Positions 43,774 to 52,287 of a DNA stretch of 64,000 nucleotides are shown here, piece by piece. The position numbers were made by a program, and so were the translations under genes. The DNA comes from Desulfobacula sp. (GTDB lineage Bacteria; Desulfobacterota; Desulfobacteria; Desulfobacterales; Desulfobacteraceae). The stretch covers positions 1 through 64,000 of the forward strand of contig JAMPXP010000003.1 of NCBI GenBank assembly GCA_023701135.1. The letters run 5' to 3'. Under the pieces are notes generated by a model that was not told the DNA's origin, searched no databases, and saw only the letters and a program-made list of their open reading frames with translations. Numbering within the stretch: position 1 is the stretch's first letter; each line of letters opens with the position of its first letter.

Positions 43774-44793
43774 TCAGCCATTCTCCTGCGTAAACCGGAC
43801 AAGCAGTTCAAGTTTTTGAAATGCCTTCCCTGAATCAATGGATTCTTCTGCAAGGGCCATCCCGGTTCGAATGGAATCGGCCATGTCGGCGGCCACCAGG
43901 GCTACGCCTGAATTTAAAAGCACAATATCCCTTCTGGGTCCTTTTTCACCTTGGAGCACAGCCTTTGTGATAGCAGCATTCTCTTTTTTATTACCGCCTT
44001 TCAAGTCCTTTGGATCTGAAAAATATTCTAGAAAATCCAGTGGGTTGAGATCAAAGGTACGGATGGTCCCATGATGAAGCGCCGAAACCCGTGTCAATGT
44101 CGTTGTAGTGATTTCATCCATACCGTCATGACCGTGAACCACAAAAGCTTTGGATACGCCTAAAAGGTTGAGGGCCTTTGCAAACATTTCCGTCAGTTCC
44201 GGGGCATATACCCCAAGAAGCTGGCAAGCCGAGGCCGCAGGGTTGGTCAGAGGACCCAGCATATTGAAAATACTCCGGATGCCGCATTCCTGCCTGGCCT
44301 TGCCGGCGAATTTCATGGACCCGTGGTATATGGGGGCAAACATAAACCCGATGCCGATGTCATTGACGGCTTCTTCAACGATTTCAGGATCAGTATTCAG
44401 GTTGACGCCGAGTTCTTCCAGTACATCGGCACTGCCGCATTGACTTGAGATGCTCCGGTTGCCATGCTTGGCCACCGTCACACCGGCACCTGCCACCACA
44501 AAGGCCGTGGTCGTGGAGATATTAAAAGACCCGGAGGCATCCCCACCTGTGCCGCAGGTGTCAATTACTTTTTTGGAAACGGTCTGGATTCGTCTAGCTT
44601 TTCGTCTCATGGCCTTAGCTGCCCCGGCCAGCTCTTCAAAGGTTTCTCCCTTGGTGGCCAGGGCCGCCATGAAAGCACCGATCTGAGCTTCTGAGATTTT
44701 ACCTGAAAAAATATCCATGAGCATGGAGGCACTGCCTTCTTCATCCAAATCCTGTCCTGAAATGATTGTTTTTAAATTTTTTGTAAAGTCCAT
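43774..44793 (-). CDS. trpD: Anthranilate phosphoribosyltransferase
   Basis: 339 residues. TrpD joins anthranilate to PRPP. The glycine loop CGTGGDASGSFNIST and KHGNRSISSQCGSADVLE (PRPP and anthranilate sites) are intact; later PLTNPA and HGHDGMDEIT are typical. trpG ends 4 bases upstream. The protein stands alone, not fused to TrpG. Confidence 0.97.
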   Translation of the reverse strand: MDFTKNLKTIISGQDLDEEGSASMLMDIFSGKISEAQIGAFMAALATKGETFEELAGAAKAMRRKARRIQTVSKKVIDTCGTGGDASGSFNISTTTAFVVAGAGVTVAKHGNRSISSQCGSADVLEELGVNLNTDPEIVEEAVNDIGIGFMFAPIYHGSMKFAGKARQECGIRSIFNMLGPLTNPAASACQLLGVYAPELTEMFAKALNLLGVSKAFVVHGHDGMDEITTTTLTRVSALHHGTIRTFDLNPLDFLEYFSDPKDLKGGNKKENAAITKAVLQGEKGPRRDIVLLNSGVALVAADMADSIRTGMALAEESIDSGKAFQKLELLVRFTQENG

Positions 44794-44797
44794 AGTA

Positions 44798-45367
44798 TTA
44801 TGCTCCGGAGATAAAATTTCGGATCAGTCTTTTGCCTACCATTGTCATAAAGGATTCCGGATGAAATTGAACACCTTCGGTAGGATGCTCCCTATGCCGG
44901 ATTCCCATAATTTCCCCATCTTCGGATTTTGCCGTTACCAAAAGGCAGGGCGGTAGGTCTTTTTCCAAAACAGCCAGGGAATGGTAGCGCATGACATTGA
45001 ATGGCCTGTTGATGCCTGTATAAATGCAGCGTTCATCGGCCGTGACCATGGAGGTTTTTCCATGCATGATCCTTTTTGCATGAACAATGGTACCGCCAAA
45101 GCTTTGGGCAATGACCTGGTGACCCAGGCATACCCCCAGGATGGGGACGACGCCGGAAAAATGCTTGACGATATCCAGTGAAATGCCCGCATCTTCAGGA
45201 CGGCCCGGCCCCGGGGAGATGACAATGGCACCCGGGTTCAAAGCTTTCAGATCGGCAATGGAAATTTTGTCATTCCTGAAAACCTCCACAGTTGCACCGG
45301 CATGGAGAATATAATGCACAAGATTAAAGGTAAATGAATCATAATTATCAATCATTGCAACCAACAT
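44798..45367 (-). CDS. trpG: Anthranilate synthase component II (glutamine amidotransferase)
   Basis: 189 residues from the ATG at 45367. GGAGG lies 8 bases before it, and the start sits 1 base beyond the trpE stop; a longer form from 45382 would overlap trpE without a site. TrpG provides ammonia to TrpE. Class I amidotransferase triad: Cys in GVCLGHQ, His and Glu in GVQFHPES. DNYDSFTFNLVHY is the usual start. Confidence 0.96.
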   Translation of the reverse strand: MLVAMIDNYDSFTFNLVHYILHAGATVEVFRNDKISIADLKALNPGAIVISPGPGRPEDAGISLDIVKHFSGVVPILGVCLGHQVIAQSFGGTIVHAKRIMHGKTSMVTADERCIYTGINRPFNVMRYHSLAVLEKDLPPCLLVTAKSEDGEIMGIRHREHPTEGVQFHPESFMTMVGKRLIRNFISGA

Positions 45368-45368
45368 G

Positions 45369-46859
45369 TTATCTGCCTCCATTCAGACTGCCAAGGGCGA
45401 GTCGTAGTGCCGTTTCTACACTTTTTGCCTTATTAATACATTCCATCAATTCTTTTTGAGGGTTGGAATCATGTACAATCCCGGCTCCGGCCTGTACGGT
45501 CAGAGTATCATTTGCCATTACCGCAGTTCTGATGGTGATGGCAAAATCCATGTTTCCGGTAAAGGAAATATAACCTGCCGCCCCACCATAAACCCTTCGG
45601 GAAGTATTCTCAAGCTCGGAAATAATTTCCATGGCCCTGATTTTGGGAGCCCCGGACAAGGTCCCGGCCGGGAAAGTGGCTTTAAAAAGGTCATAGGCAT
45701 CCAGGTCTTTTTTCAGATCACAGGCGATATTGGAAACCAGATGCATAACATGGGAATAGCGCTCAATGACCATGGTATCGGTGACTTGGACGGTGCCGGG
45801 CTCCGCAACGCGCCCCAGATCATTTCGGCCCAGGTCTATGAGCATGACATGCTCGGCTTTTTCCTTTTCATCATTTAAGAGTTCATCGGCCAGTTTCTGA
45901 TCTTCCTGTTCGGTTTTTCCTCTTGGTTTTGTCCCGGCAATGGGCCGAAGTGTGGCAATGCCGTTTTCAAGCCTTACCATGGTTTCCGGTGAAGACCCGG
46001 CAATGACAAAATCTATGAAATTCATGAAAAACATATAGGGTGAAGGATTGATATACCGCTGGGCCCGGTAGATGAGGATAGGATCAACAGAAGTTTTGCA
46101 GGAAAAGGGCTGGGAATAGACGGCTTGGAAAATATCACCGTCTACAATATGCGCTTTGATGGTTTCAACCCCCCGGATATAATCTTTGGCCTGGACTTCG
46201 GATTCAAACCGGACATCATCCGTCTGAATCTGTTTTGAAGAAATAAAAGGCACATGGAGAGTATCTATCATTTTTTCAAGGCTATCTCCGGCTTGATGAA
46301 AAATTATCTCAGGATCTGATCCATTTTTCAAATAACATATTTTTAGACAGGTTAGGGTCTGCTTCATATTATCAAAAATAATCATTTCATCCGGAATGAT
46401 AAAATGGGCATAGGGTATCCCCTCAGGCAGTGATACGGGGATGGCTTCAAAAAAGGAGACCATTTCATAACAGAAATATCCGGTAAATCCACTCCAGAAT
46501 CTCGGCAATTCACTGATCTGTGCCGGTTTGAATCCCTTGGAAAATTCACGGATCACATTCAGGGGTTCATTGTGATGATTGATGGCCCTTGTTTCATTTA
46601 AGGTTTTTATTTCCACCGTTTTTGAAAAGACTTTGATGCTGCCGAAGGCTGAAACCCCAAGGAAACTGTATCTTGCCCATCTTTCGCCGCCTTCGACACT
46701 TTCCAATAAAAAGCTTTCCTTCTCCCGGGAATAGAATTTTTGCAAAATGGAAACCGGGGTTTCCATATCTGCAAGGATCTCTGTACAGACTGGGATGACA
46801 TTGGATGTCCGGGAAAGTTCTACGTATCTTTGTTTATCAGGGAACTGTTTTAAAATCAT
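45369..46859 (-). CDS. trpE: Anthranilate synthase component I
   Basis: 496 residues. TrpE converts chorismate and ammonia to anthranilate. The N-terminal domain has the Trp feedback site (LLESVEGGERWARYSF), the C-terminal chorismate-binding domain has AGSSPETMVR, PIAGTKPRGK, DLGRNDLGRV and FPAGTLSGAPK. AAGGA precedes the ATG and directly follows a U-tract hairpin, so expression is probably attenuated by the trp leader. First structural gene of trpEGDCF. Confidence 0.97.
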   Translation of the reverse strand: MILKQFPDKQRYVELSRTSNVIPVCTEILADMETPVSILQKFYSREKESFLLESVEGGERWARYSFLGVSAFGSIKVFSKTVEIKTLNETRAINHHNEPLNVIREFSKGFKPAQISELPRFWSGFTGYFCYEMVSFFEAIPVSLPEGIPYAHFIIPDEMIIFDNMKQTLTCLKICYLKNGSDPEIIFHQAGDSLEKMIDTLHVPFISSKQIQTDDVRFESEVQAKDYIRGVETIKAHIVDGDIFQAVYSQPFSCKTSVDPILIYRAQRYINPSPYMFFMNFIDFVIAGSSPETMVRLENGIATLRPIAGTKPRGKTEQEDQKLADELLNDEKEKAEHVMLIDLGRNDLGRVAEPGTVQVTDTMVIERYSHVMHLVSNIACDLKKDLDAYDLFKATFPAGTLSGAPKIRAMEIISELENTSRRVYGGAAGYISFTGNMDFAITIRTAVMANDTLTVQAGAGIVHDSNPQKELMECINKAKSVETALRLALGSLNGGR

Positions 46860-46870
46860 GTTTTTTCCTT

Positions 46871-46951
46871 AAAAAAAGGCTTGCTCTGATCATTCATGGG
46901 CAGCCTTTTTGAATATAAAAGCTGCGGCGTTCTGTTCGCTGCCGCAGCTTT
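46871..46951 (-). terminator. trp attenuator: GC-rich hairpin followed by U-tract terminator
   Basis: Between leader peptide and trpE two stems occur on the minus strand. The first is AAAGCTGCGGC (46951-46941) with GCCGCAGCTTT (46928-46918), 11 bp perfect, 12-base loop. The second is AAAAAGGCT (46910-46902) with AGCCTTTTT (46881-46873), ending in a run of seven T just before the trpE Shine-Dalgarno, and looks like the terminator. A leader GCTGCC (46994-46989) could instead pair with GGCAGC inside the first stem (46943-46938), giving the alternative fold needed for attenuation. Confidence 0.7.
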
Positions 46952-46966
46952 CTGTTTTGACATGTT

Positions 46967-47062
46967 CTATCTGAAAAAGAATCCCTGTGGCAGCAAAGAC
47001 CATATCCAGCTTTGCCACCACCAGTTAAACCGACCTTTATTTTTTGTTATCAAATTTTTCAT
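46967..47062 (-). CDS. trpL: trp operon leader peptide with five Trp codons
   Basis: A 31-residue peptide from ATG (47062-47060) to TAG (46969-46967). Trp occurs at positions 14, 15, 16, 19 and 21, in the sequence NWWWQSWIW, and the stop precedes two hairpins and trpE. Five Trp in 31 residues directly upstream of trpE is the classic layout of ribosome-mediated attenuation: with Trp scarce, the ribosome stalls at the Trp run. No convincing Shine-Dalgarno was seen; the predicted transcription start is only about 20 bases before the ATG. Confidence 0.85.
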   Translation of the reverse strand: MKNLITKNKGRFNWWWQSWIWSLLPQGFFFR

Positions 47063-47089
47063 ATCAATTTCATGCTAAAAAGTTTTGAT

Positions 47090-47118
47090 AAACTATCTAA
47101 GTTTTTATTTGTTGTCAA
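47090..47118 (-). promoter_or_regulatory. Promoter of the trp operon
   Basis: On the minus strand TTGACA (47118-47113), a 17-base spacer and TAGTTT (47095-47090). Start would be near 47083, 20 bases before the leader peptide. A GTCAG/CTGAC palindrome at 47161-47171 lies upstream and could be an operator. The rest of 47172-47357 shows nothing recognisable. Confidence 0.55.
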
Positions 47119-47357
47119 GAAAATTGTTTCTTTGCATAGTAACACATTTCCGCTCTATTTGTCAGCCTGACATCAAGAAAGTGGAACATTAGGGTAAACC
47201 GGTTAAAAATAATGTTTGTGAGGTTTTTGGGAAGGTATTGCTAATTGGATAAGGAAGGTCCTATGCGATGAATCGCTTTGAGAGAAATAAGAAACTGATT
47301 TAAGTATATTCCATTTTAATAGCAGAAAAAAAGACAATACTATTTAAGAAAGGTTTT

Positions 47358-47759
47358 TTATGTAAGGGTTTCGACCTGCTCCGATACATTGTTTCGAAGA
47401 TAATAATCTAGATCAAAAAGTTGTTTAAAGCTTAGATCTGTGAATTGAACGTGTCGTTTTCTGATTTTCATGGAACTGAAAGAGGGGGCATTTGTTATCT
47501 CATAATCCGAAATGGTTTTGAATGGCAGATCCCCAACATAATATCCCATGCTGCTTAGAAAGATCGATTCTTCCGGTGACTGTTCAAAATCTGCATCATC
47601 ACTGGTTGTATCAATATATTTGAATGACAGTCCTCCCATGCTGATATCAATAACCTGACCAAGCTTGTGGGAATTTGGGCTTATGGCTGCATAGGCACCT
47701 TCCACGGCTTTGTACCGTTTATGCTTTCTTCTTTCGATAGTTCTTTTTCTGCCTACCAT
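47358..47759 (-). CDS. PilZ domain protein (c-di-GMP effector)
   Basis: 133 residues, a single PilZ domain. The N-terminal RKHKRYKA carries the RxxxR arginines, and VIDISMGGLSF has the full D/NxSxxG motif, so c-di-GMP binding is likely. AAGGA lies about 10 bases before the ATG, and 50 bases upstream is a candidate sigma-54 site, so it may be switched by an enhancer-binding protein. Its output partner is not evident. Confidence 0.9.
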   Translation of the reverse strand: MVGRKRTIERRKHKRYKAVEGAYAAISPNSHKLGQVIDISMGGLSFKYIDTTSDDADFEQSPEESIFLSSMGYYVGDLPFKTISDYEITNAPSFSSMKIRKRHVQFTDLSFKQLFDLDYYLRNNVSEQVETLT

Positions 47760-47808
47760 GAAAGTAATTTCCTTATCAAAATAAAAAGTTGTTTAATTTC
47801 TGAATTTT

Positions 47809-47825
47809 ATGCACGAAATATGCCA
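47809..47825 (-). promoter_or_regulatory. Candidate sigma-54 promoter of the PilZ gene
   Basis: On the minus strand TGGCAT (-24, 47825-47820) and GTGCAT (-12 region, 47814-47809) with exact 5-base spacing. The GG and GC dinucleotides are correctly placed; it differs from TGGCAC-N5-TTGC at two positions. Confidence 0.5.
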
Positions 47826-47876
47826 TTTTTTTTTTGATAGTTTTGTGTAACATAAAAAACATATAATATCAAATAG

Positions 47877-47897
47877 ATAAAACAAATTTTGTTTTAT
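47877..47897. promoter_or_regulatory. 21-base palindrome, candidate enhancer site
   Basis: ATAAAACAAA (47877-47886), a central T, then TTTGTTTTAT (47888-47897): a perfect 10-bp inverted repeat. It lies about 50 bases upstream of the candidate -24 element of the PilZ gene, consistent with an upstream site for a bacterial enhancer-binding protein, though A/T richness makes chance palindromes more likely here. Confidence 0.5.
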
Positions 47898-48018
47898 TGT
47901 AATCTGCTATTTCCTACTAAACGCCAAAATTATGACGTATTTAAGTTCTTAGCTTTTAAGTTTTGACAGATTTATGGAAAAATTGGTTATAATATTAGGC
48001 AGTTATTTTCCCAAAAGA

Positions 48019-48504
48019 TTACATTTTTTCCTCAAACTGTTTTCGATCCCTGTTTTTTTGAACATTATCAGGTGTAAAAATTTTACCACTAATGACAAGA
48101 TATACGCCGAATGGTAATATCTGAACTGCAGCAACGGCTGATCCCAGGTTGAAAACAGCATCACTGGATTTGAATTTGGCCGGCTCCATTGCTCCTGTCA
48201 GCACAATAACCTTGTCTTTAATGGAGCTAAGGATTGCTGCGGTTTCAATCATTGTGTCCGTACCGTGCGTAATAATAATCTTATCAGCTAATTCATCCTG
48301 CACAGCCTTTAAAACAATCAATCGGTCCTGCTCGGTCATATCAAGAGAATCTTTTTTAAACAAAGATTCTATTTCATAATCAAAATTAACCTTGGCAATT
48401 TGCAGGATATCTTTGATATTTGGATCACCGATCTCATATCTGCTGAGGGCATCAAAATAGACCTTATCAATGGTTCCGCCCACAGAAAAAAATTTAATTT
48501 TCAT
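48019..48504 (-). CDS. Half-length asparaginase (N-terminal domain only)
   Basis: 161 residues; classical L-asparaginases have about 330 with two domains. Present are FFSVGGTID (nucleophile T11), THGTDTM (T82-D83) and TGAMEPAKFKSSDA, i.e. the catalytic N-terminal domain, ending cleanly near GKIFTPDN. The C-terminal domain is missing and no remnant is seen downstream. Short single-domain asparaginase homologues do occur in proteobacteria, so it may be a natural short form rather than a broken gene. It overlaps recX by 11 bases. Confidence 0.8.
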   Translation of the reverse strand: MKIKFFSVGGTIDKVYFDALSRYEIGDPNIKDILQIAKVNFDYEIESLFKKDSLDMTEQDRLIVLKAVQDELADKIIITHGTDTMIETAAILSSIKDKVIVLTGAMEPAKFKSSDAVFNLGSAVAAVQILPFGVYLVISGKIFTPDNVQKNRDRKQFEEKM

Positions 48505-49006
48505 TTTTATCCTTTAATTCAAGGTATTCATCTAATGTCGTCAGTTTAGTTAATATTGATATCGCTATTTCATAAGTAAAGCCTCTATATTGAAGAAAAT
48601 TCAACGTTTTTTTTTTAATTTTTTCAAAATCAAGATTGCGCCATAATTTAATCTTTGGTTCGATTGCTTTTAAAGCTAAGTCTTGATCATCATAGTTCTT
48701 TAAAATATTTTCAATGAAAGCGGATTTAATTCCTTTTTTCTTGAGTTCATAAGCAAGGGCAAACTTTGATTTGGGCTTATGATTGATTCTGCTTTCAACA
48801 AAGGTTCTGGTAAAAATTTCATCATCAAGATATTTTTGTTCCAGAAGCTTTTCTATGGTTTTGTTGATCATATCTTCATCAAACCCCTTTTTTACAAGAT
48901 ATTCATTCATTTGCCGGATTGACCTATGTTGATGAGCTAAATACCTGAGAGCTGAATTCAACAGATCTTGGTCATTTTTTTTTGAAAACAGATTCGTCTT
49001 TTTCAT
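48494..49006 (-). CDS. recX: Regulatory protein RecX
   Basis: 170 residues of the RecX three-helix repeat pattern, rich in Lys and Leu: DLLNSALRYLAHQHRSIRQMNEYL, then KKGFDEDMINKTIEKLLEQKYLDDE, and a third repeat near the C-terminus. RecX binds RecA filaments and slows strand exchange. No recA is adjacent; the gene overlaps the AsmA-like gene by 35 bases and the asparaginase gene by 11, an unusually tight packing. The ATG at 49006 lacks a clear ribosome site. Confidence 0.85.
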   Translation of the reverse strand: MKKTNLFSKKNDQDLLNSALRYLAHQHRSIRQMNEYLVKKGFDEDMINKTIEKLLEQKYLDDEIFTRTFVESRINHKPKSKFALAYELKKKGIKSAFIENILKNYDDQDLALKAIEPKIKLWRNLDFEKIKKKTLNFLQYRGFTYEIAISILTKLTTLDEYLELKDKNEN

Positions 49007-52000
49007 TGTCAGACAGCTTATCCAATAATCTTACAGGTGTTTTTAAAATATTGGCCATCATATTTATGAGTCCCTCTCCCACTGCTGAAGGGTGCAGCGG
49101 AACAACCGAAGGATCAGAGACTTTACCGCTGGCTTTAACAGGAACAGAGACAAGATTTCCACCCAGCAGCGTACTGACAATCGGTATCTTTTCAATTATT
49201 AAATCAATGGTTTTGAAGGGGGCTACCAGACAGGTTAAATCCATATCATCATGTATTAGATCAATCCAACCTATAAAAATGAGGGTCATATCATTACCAT
49301 CAATGATTGCTTTTTTGATATGGATATTGCTGTCCTTTATATTTGCTTCAATGGAAATCGTTTTATAAGCAAACCCTTTTTGGGTGATGTCAGGGATATT
49401 GCCTCTAAAAAAACTGGAGACATTCAGCACTGAGAGTATCCTTGAAAGAAGGGTCAATTTATAGACCCGCCCTTCTTCAGCCTGAAAAAGAAACGAACCG
49501 TTTAACGTATTTAAAAAATTCTGTTTACCGGCATCGGATATAATTTCCCCTTTAAAAGAATAGCGGCCGTCCATAAACTCAGTTTTATTAAAAAGGCAGG
49601 TCAGAAGGTTTTGGATATTATCTTTGTTATCGGCGTTGAATGGGATTTTGGCATCAACCCGGTCATTTTTAAGGTTAATATATCCCTTTGTTTCAATGTC
49701 GCACAAAACAGCTCTATTCAACAGGATATGAGCATCATCTTGTTGAAAGGAGACCTCGGCGTCAATATCTTTTATAATCCAGTTTTTTATCGTGAGGTTT
49801 TCGGTTTTAAATTTGATGGTTTTATCTAACAGCAGGTTATTTTTTGTGGAGAAAGGTTTTTGAGATGAAAAAAAAGAAGTCAGGTTCATCTTTTTTGTGA
49901 GAATATGAATGATTGAATCTTTATCCGTATGGATTAGTACTGTCTCACCTTCTGTAAATGCTGTCATTTTTTTTTCCAGATCGCTGCCCGGAAGCAGTAT
50001 TTTATGGATTGTTTGCGTATTCAGAATCCCATTAAAGTGGAAAATGGTTTTATTTGTATCAGAAGACAGGTTAATCTTTGCATCTGAAAATCCAGGGTCC
50101 AGGAGCGTTATGTTTTTTAAAATCAGGGAGGTAAGGCTGTTTCCATCAAATTCAATTTGAAGGTTTTGTCCATCTGGAAAAGAAAGGTCAGTATTAAACC
50201 ATGTTTTTTTTTCATTGGTTTGCAATTTTCCATTTCTTATAATCAAAGGCGTCCGAAAACTTTCATAGTATTTTTTATCGACAAAAGCTCCCAGCCATGA
50301 AAGATTTTCAATCCTTGCAGAAATTGATTCCAAAGAAAAACCTTTGCTTGAAAAATGATATTGACATGAAAGATCTTCAATTTCCTTTTGGTTCGATTGG
50401 GTTGTCAAAGAGAGTTGCGAACCGGTTCCGGCTATATCGTAGACCCATTCTCTGGGCATCAGCAGTGGGCCGGATAATTGGAGAGTGTTCACATCAATTT
50501 TACCTGTCCCTTTTTTAAGGGGTGACAAGAAGGCTTCCATTTTTTTGTTGGCCATAAGAAAGCGTATTGTAGAATCAAGGGGAATTCGGCCTGAACCGGA
50601 GTGAATGGAAATGTTCGGATTCTCTTTAAAATGAATGGCAGCATCCAGGTCTTTAATGATAATATCTGCTATTGCCCCCTGAATATGCCTTAGACGAACC
50701 ATGTCTGAATTATATTGGAAATTTATTTTTTCAAGGGAAACAGGTCCTGGTATCCTATCGTAATTCCCTTTTACCGAGAAATCATCGGACTCAATCTTCA
50801 CATCAAGCTCTCTTGTGTCATTGGGAATGGAAAGATTTAATCGGACATTGGACCGGCCTGTGATATTGCGGGTCTTGGCTAATTCTTCTGCCAAAAGAGT
50901 TCCGGGCAAAAGGGATTCTAAGGTTTTTGGAACCATTGAAAGATCAGTATCCAAAGAAAATTCTCCATTAAAAGGTACATGGTTGAATCCTAAGAGATGA
51001 ATGGTCAATTGTCCCTGTTTGAGGACCGATGATCCGACCGTGGCATGGGTGGCATTGATATCCAAAATACCCTTTTGAATCCCGGCGCTTCCGTGGATGT
51101 TAGACACAAGCAAATCGGTTCCCGGGATTTTGACCAGCCCGTTCTCGATTCTTCCCTTTAGTTCGAGATTAACTGCTTGAAAAATAAGAGCCGGATCATC
51201 CGATTTAAAGGACACATTGATGTCCGGAGAAACTCCATCATGCAAGATGTCAAACAAATGATTCACCAAGCCGTTGTTTTTGAAAACTGCCAAAGACATC
51301 TTTTTTGCCTGGCCAATATGGATATTGTTTCCGATAAACTGAATTTCCGATTTTTTTTGAGGTGGATCAGAAAAAAAATGGACTTCCACCACACCTTCGG
51401 GATAATTAATTTTAAAAGGGTCGATATCCAGGCGATACCTTGTGTCAGATAGATTTAAAACAGCATGGATGCGATCGGTATCAAGAAGAAGGTCTTTGTT
51501 TTTATCCTTGAACATAATGCCATGACCGTTCACATCGGCCCGGATCTCACCATCAGACTGGATCGAAGCCCTTAATTCCAATTGATCAAGGCCAATGGAA
51601 TCCAGGTTAAGGGATTGATTCAAAGAAATTTGAGACAGATCAGAAGCATGCAAGTCAAGTTTTTTGACGATGGCATGAATTGCGAGGTCTTTTTTGGCTT
51701 TTATCAGGACTATTGATCCATCCATACGGTTAAAATAGGGCGAAACAAGATTTGTAATTTTTATTTCTAATGTTTCTTGATCCTCAGGTAAAAATTGAAA
51801 TAGTTTATTAACCGTGTTTTTGAATTCAACCGGTTTGAATTCAAAATGGGGAATAGGCTGTTGTGAATTTTTGGCAGGGAAATTTACAGTCGGGTTCTGG
51901 ATAAGAATTTGCCATAGGATTATTCTGCCTTTCAAAAGGCTCTTAAGATCCAAATCAAATTTTAATTGACCGATGTTAAGAATGATTTTTTCGTCAAAAG

Positions 52001-52196
52001 CGAAAACGAAATTTTTCAGAATAATTTCCGGTTTTGGAAAGAAGTTTACCGAAATCTCTGTCGGATTCACCTGGAGGCCGATTCTCTCAAGGATCACTGA
52101 AACAATTTGATTTTTTACATAAGGGGTATTGATGGCAAAATGAAATACATACGAAAAAGAAAAAATAATAAGAACTGCCAACAAGAAGAAGGACAA
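48972..52196 (-). CDS. AsmA-like / DUF3971 envelope protein
   Basis: 1074 residues. One membrane segment at the N-terminus (about 1-22) is followed by a long periplasmic region of repeated beta strands, with a C-terminal AsmA-type end (SFLFQAEEGRVYKLTLLSRILSVLNV near 925-950, then VPVKASGKVSDP). Proteins of this type bridge inner and outer membrane and are implicated in phospholipid transport. The first canonical start in frame is a TTG at 52196; the preceding open stretch (codons for KTKKRK) looks like the basic flank of the membrane segment, so the true start may be an unusual codon further up. Confidence 0.8.
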   Translation of the reverse strand: MSFFLLAVLIIFSFSYVFHFAINTPYVKNQIVSVILERIGLQVNPTEISVNFFPKPEIILKNFVFAFDEKIILNIGQLKFDLDLKSLLKGRIILWQILIQNPTVNFPAKNSQQPIPHFEFKPVEFKNTVNKLFQFLPEDQETLEIKITNLVSPYFNRMDGSIVLIKAKKDLAIHAIVKKLDLHASDLSQISLNQSLNLDSIGLDQLELRASIQSDGEIRADVNGHGIMFKDKNKDLLLDTDRIHAVLNLSDTRYRLDIDPFKINYPEGVVEVHFFSDPPQKKSEIQFIGNNIHIGQAKKMSLAVFKNNGLVNHLFDILHDGVSPDINVSFKSDDPALIFQAVNLELKGRIENGLVKIPGTDLLVSNIHGSAGIQKGILDINATHATVGSSVLKQGQLTIHLLGFNHVPFNGEFSLDTDLSMVPKTLESLLPGTLLAEELAKTRNITGRSNVRLNLSIPNDTRELDVKIESDDFSVKGNYDRIPGPVSLEKINFQYNSDMVRLRHIQGAIADIIIKDLDAAIHFKENPNISIHSGSGRIPLDSTIRFLMANKKMEAFLSPLKKGTGKIDVNTLQLSGPLLMPREWVYDIAGTGSQLSLTTQSNQKEIEDLSCQYHFSSKGFSLESISARIENLSWLGAFVDKKYYESFRTPLIIRNGKLQTNEKKTWFNTDLSFPDGQNLQIEFDGNSLTSLILKNITLLDPGFSDAKINLSSDTNKTIFHFNGILNTQTIHKILLPGSDLEKKMTAFTEGETVLIHTDKDSIIHILTKKMNLTSFFSSQKPFSTKNNLLLDKTIKFKTENLTIKNWIIKDIDAEVSFQQDDAHILLNRAVLCDIETKGYINLKNDRVDAKIPFNADNKDNIQNLLTCLFNKTEFMDGRYSFKGEIISDAGKQNFLNTLNGSFLFQAEEGRVYKLTLLSRILSVLNVSSFFRGNIPDITQKGFAYKTISIEANIKDSNIHIKKAIIDGNDMTLIFIGWIDLIHDDMDLTCLVAPFKTIDLIIEKIPIVSTLLGGNLVSVPVKASGKVSDPSVVPLHPSAVGEGLINMMANILKTPVRLLDKLSDNEKDESVFKKK

Positions 52197-52287
52197 AAGG
52201 ATTTTTCTTTTTTTTGTTTTAAAACAAGATATCAGTTAAGGCCTCGTTTAAAAAATATGGAATCATAGTCTAATTGTCTGTTTTAGT

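Noticed and set aside
43773..43853. Extended trpC start overlapping trpD by 80 bases
   Set aside because: AGGAG is correctly spaced only for the ATG at 43772, and the extra residues are not TrpC-like.
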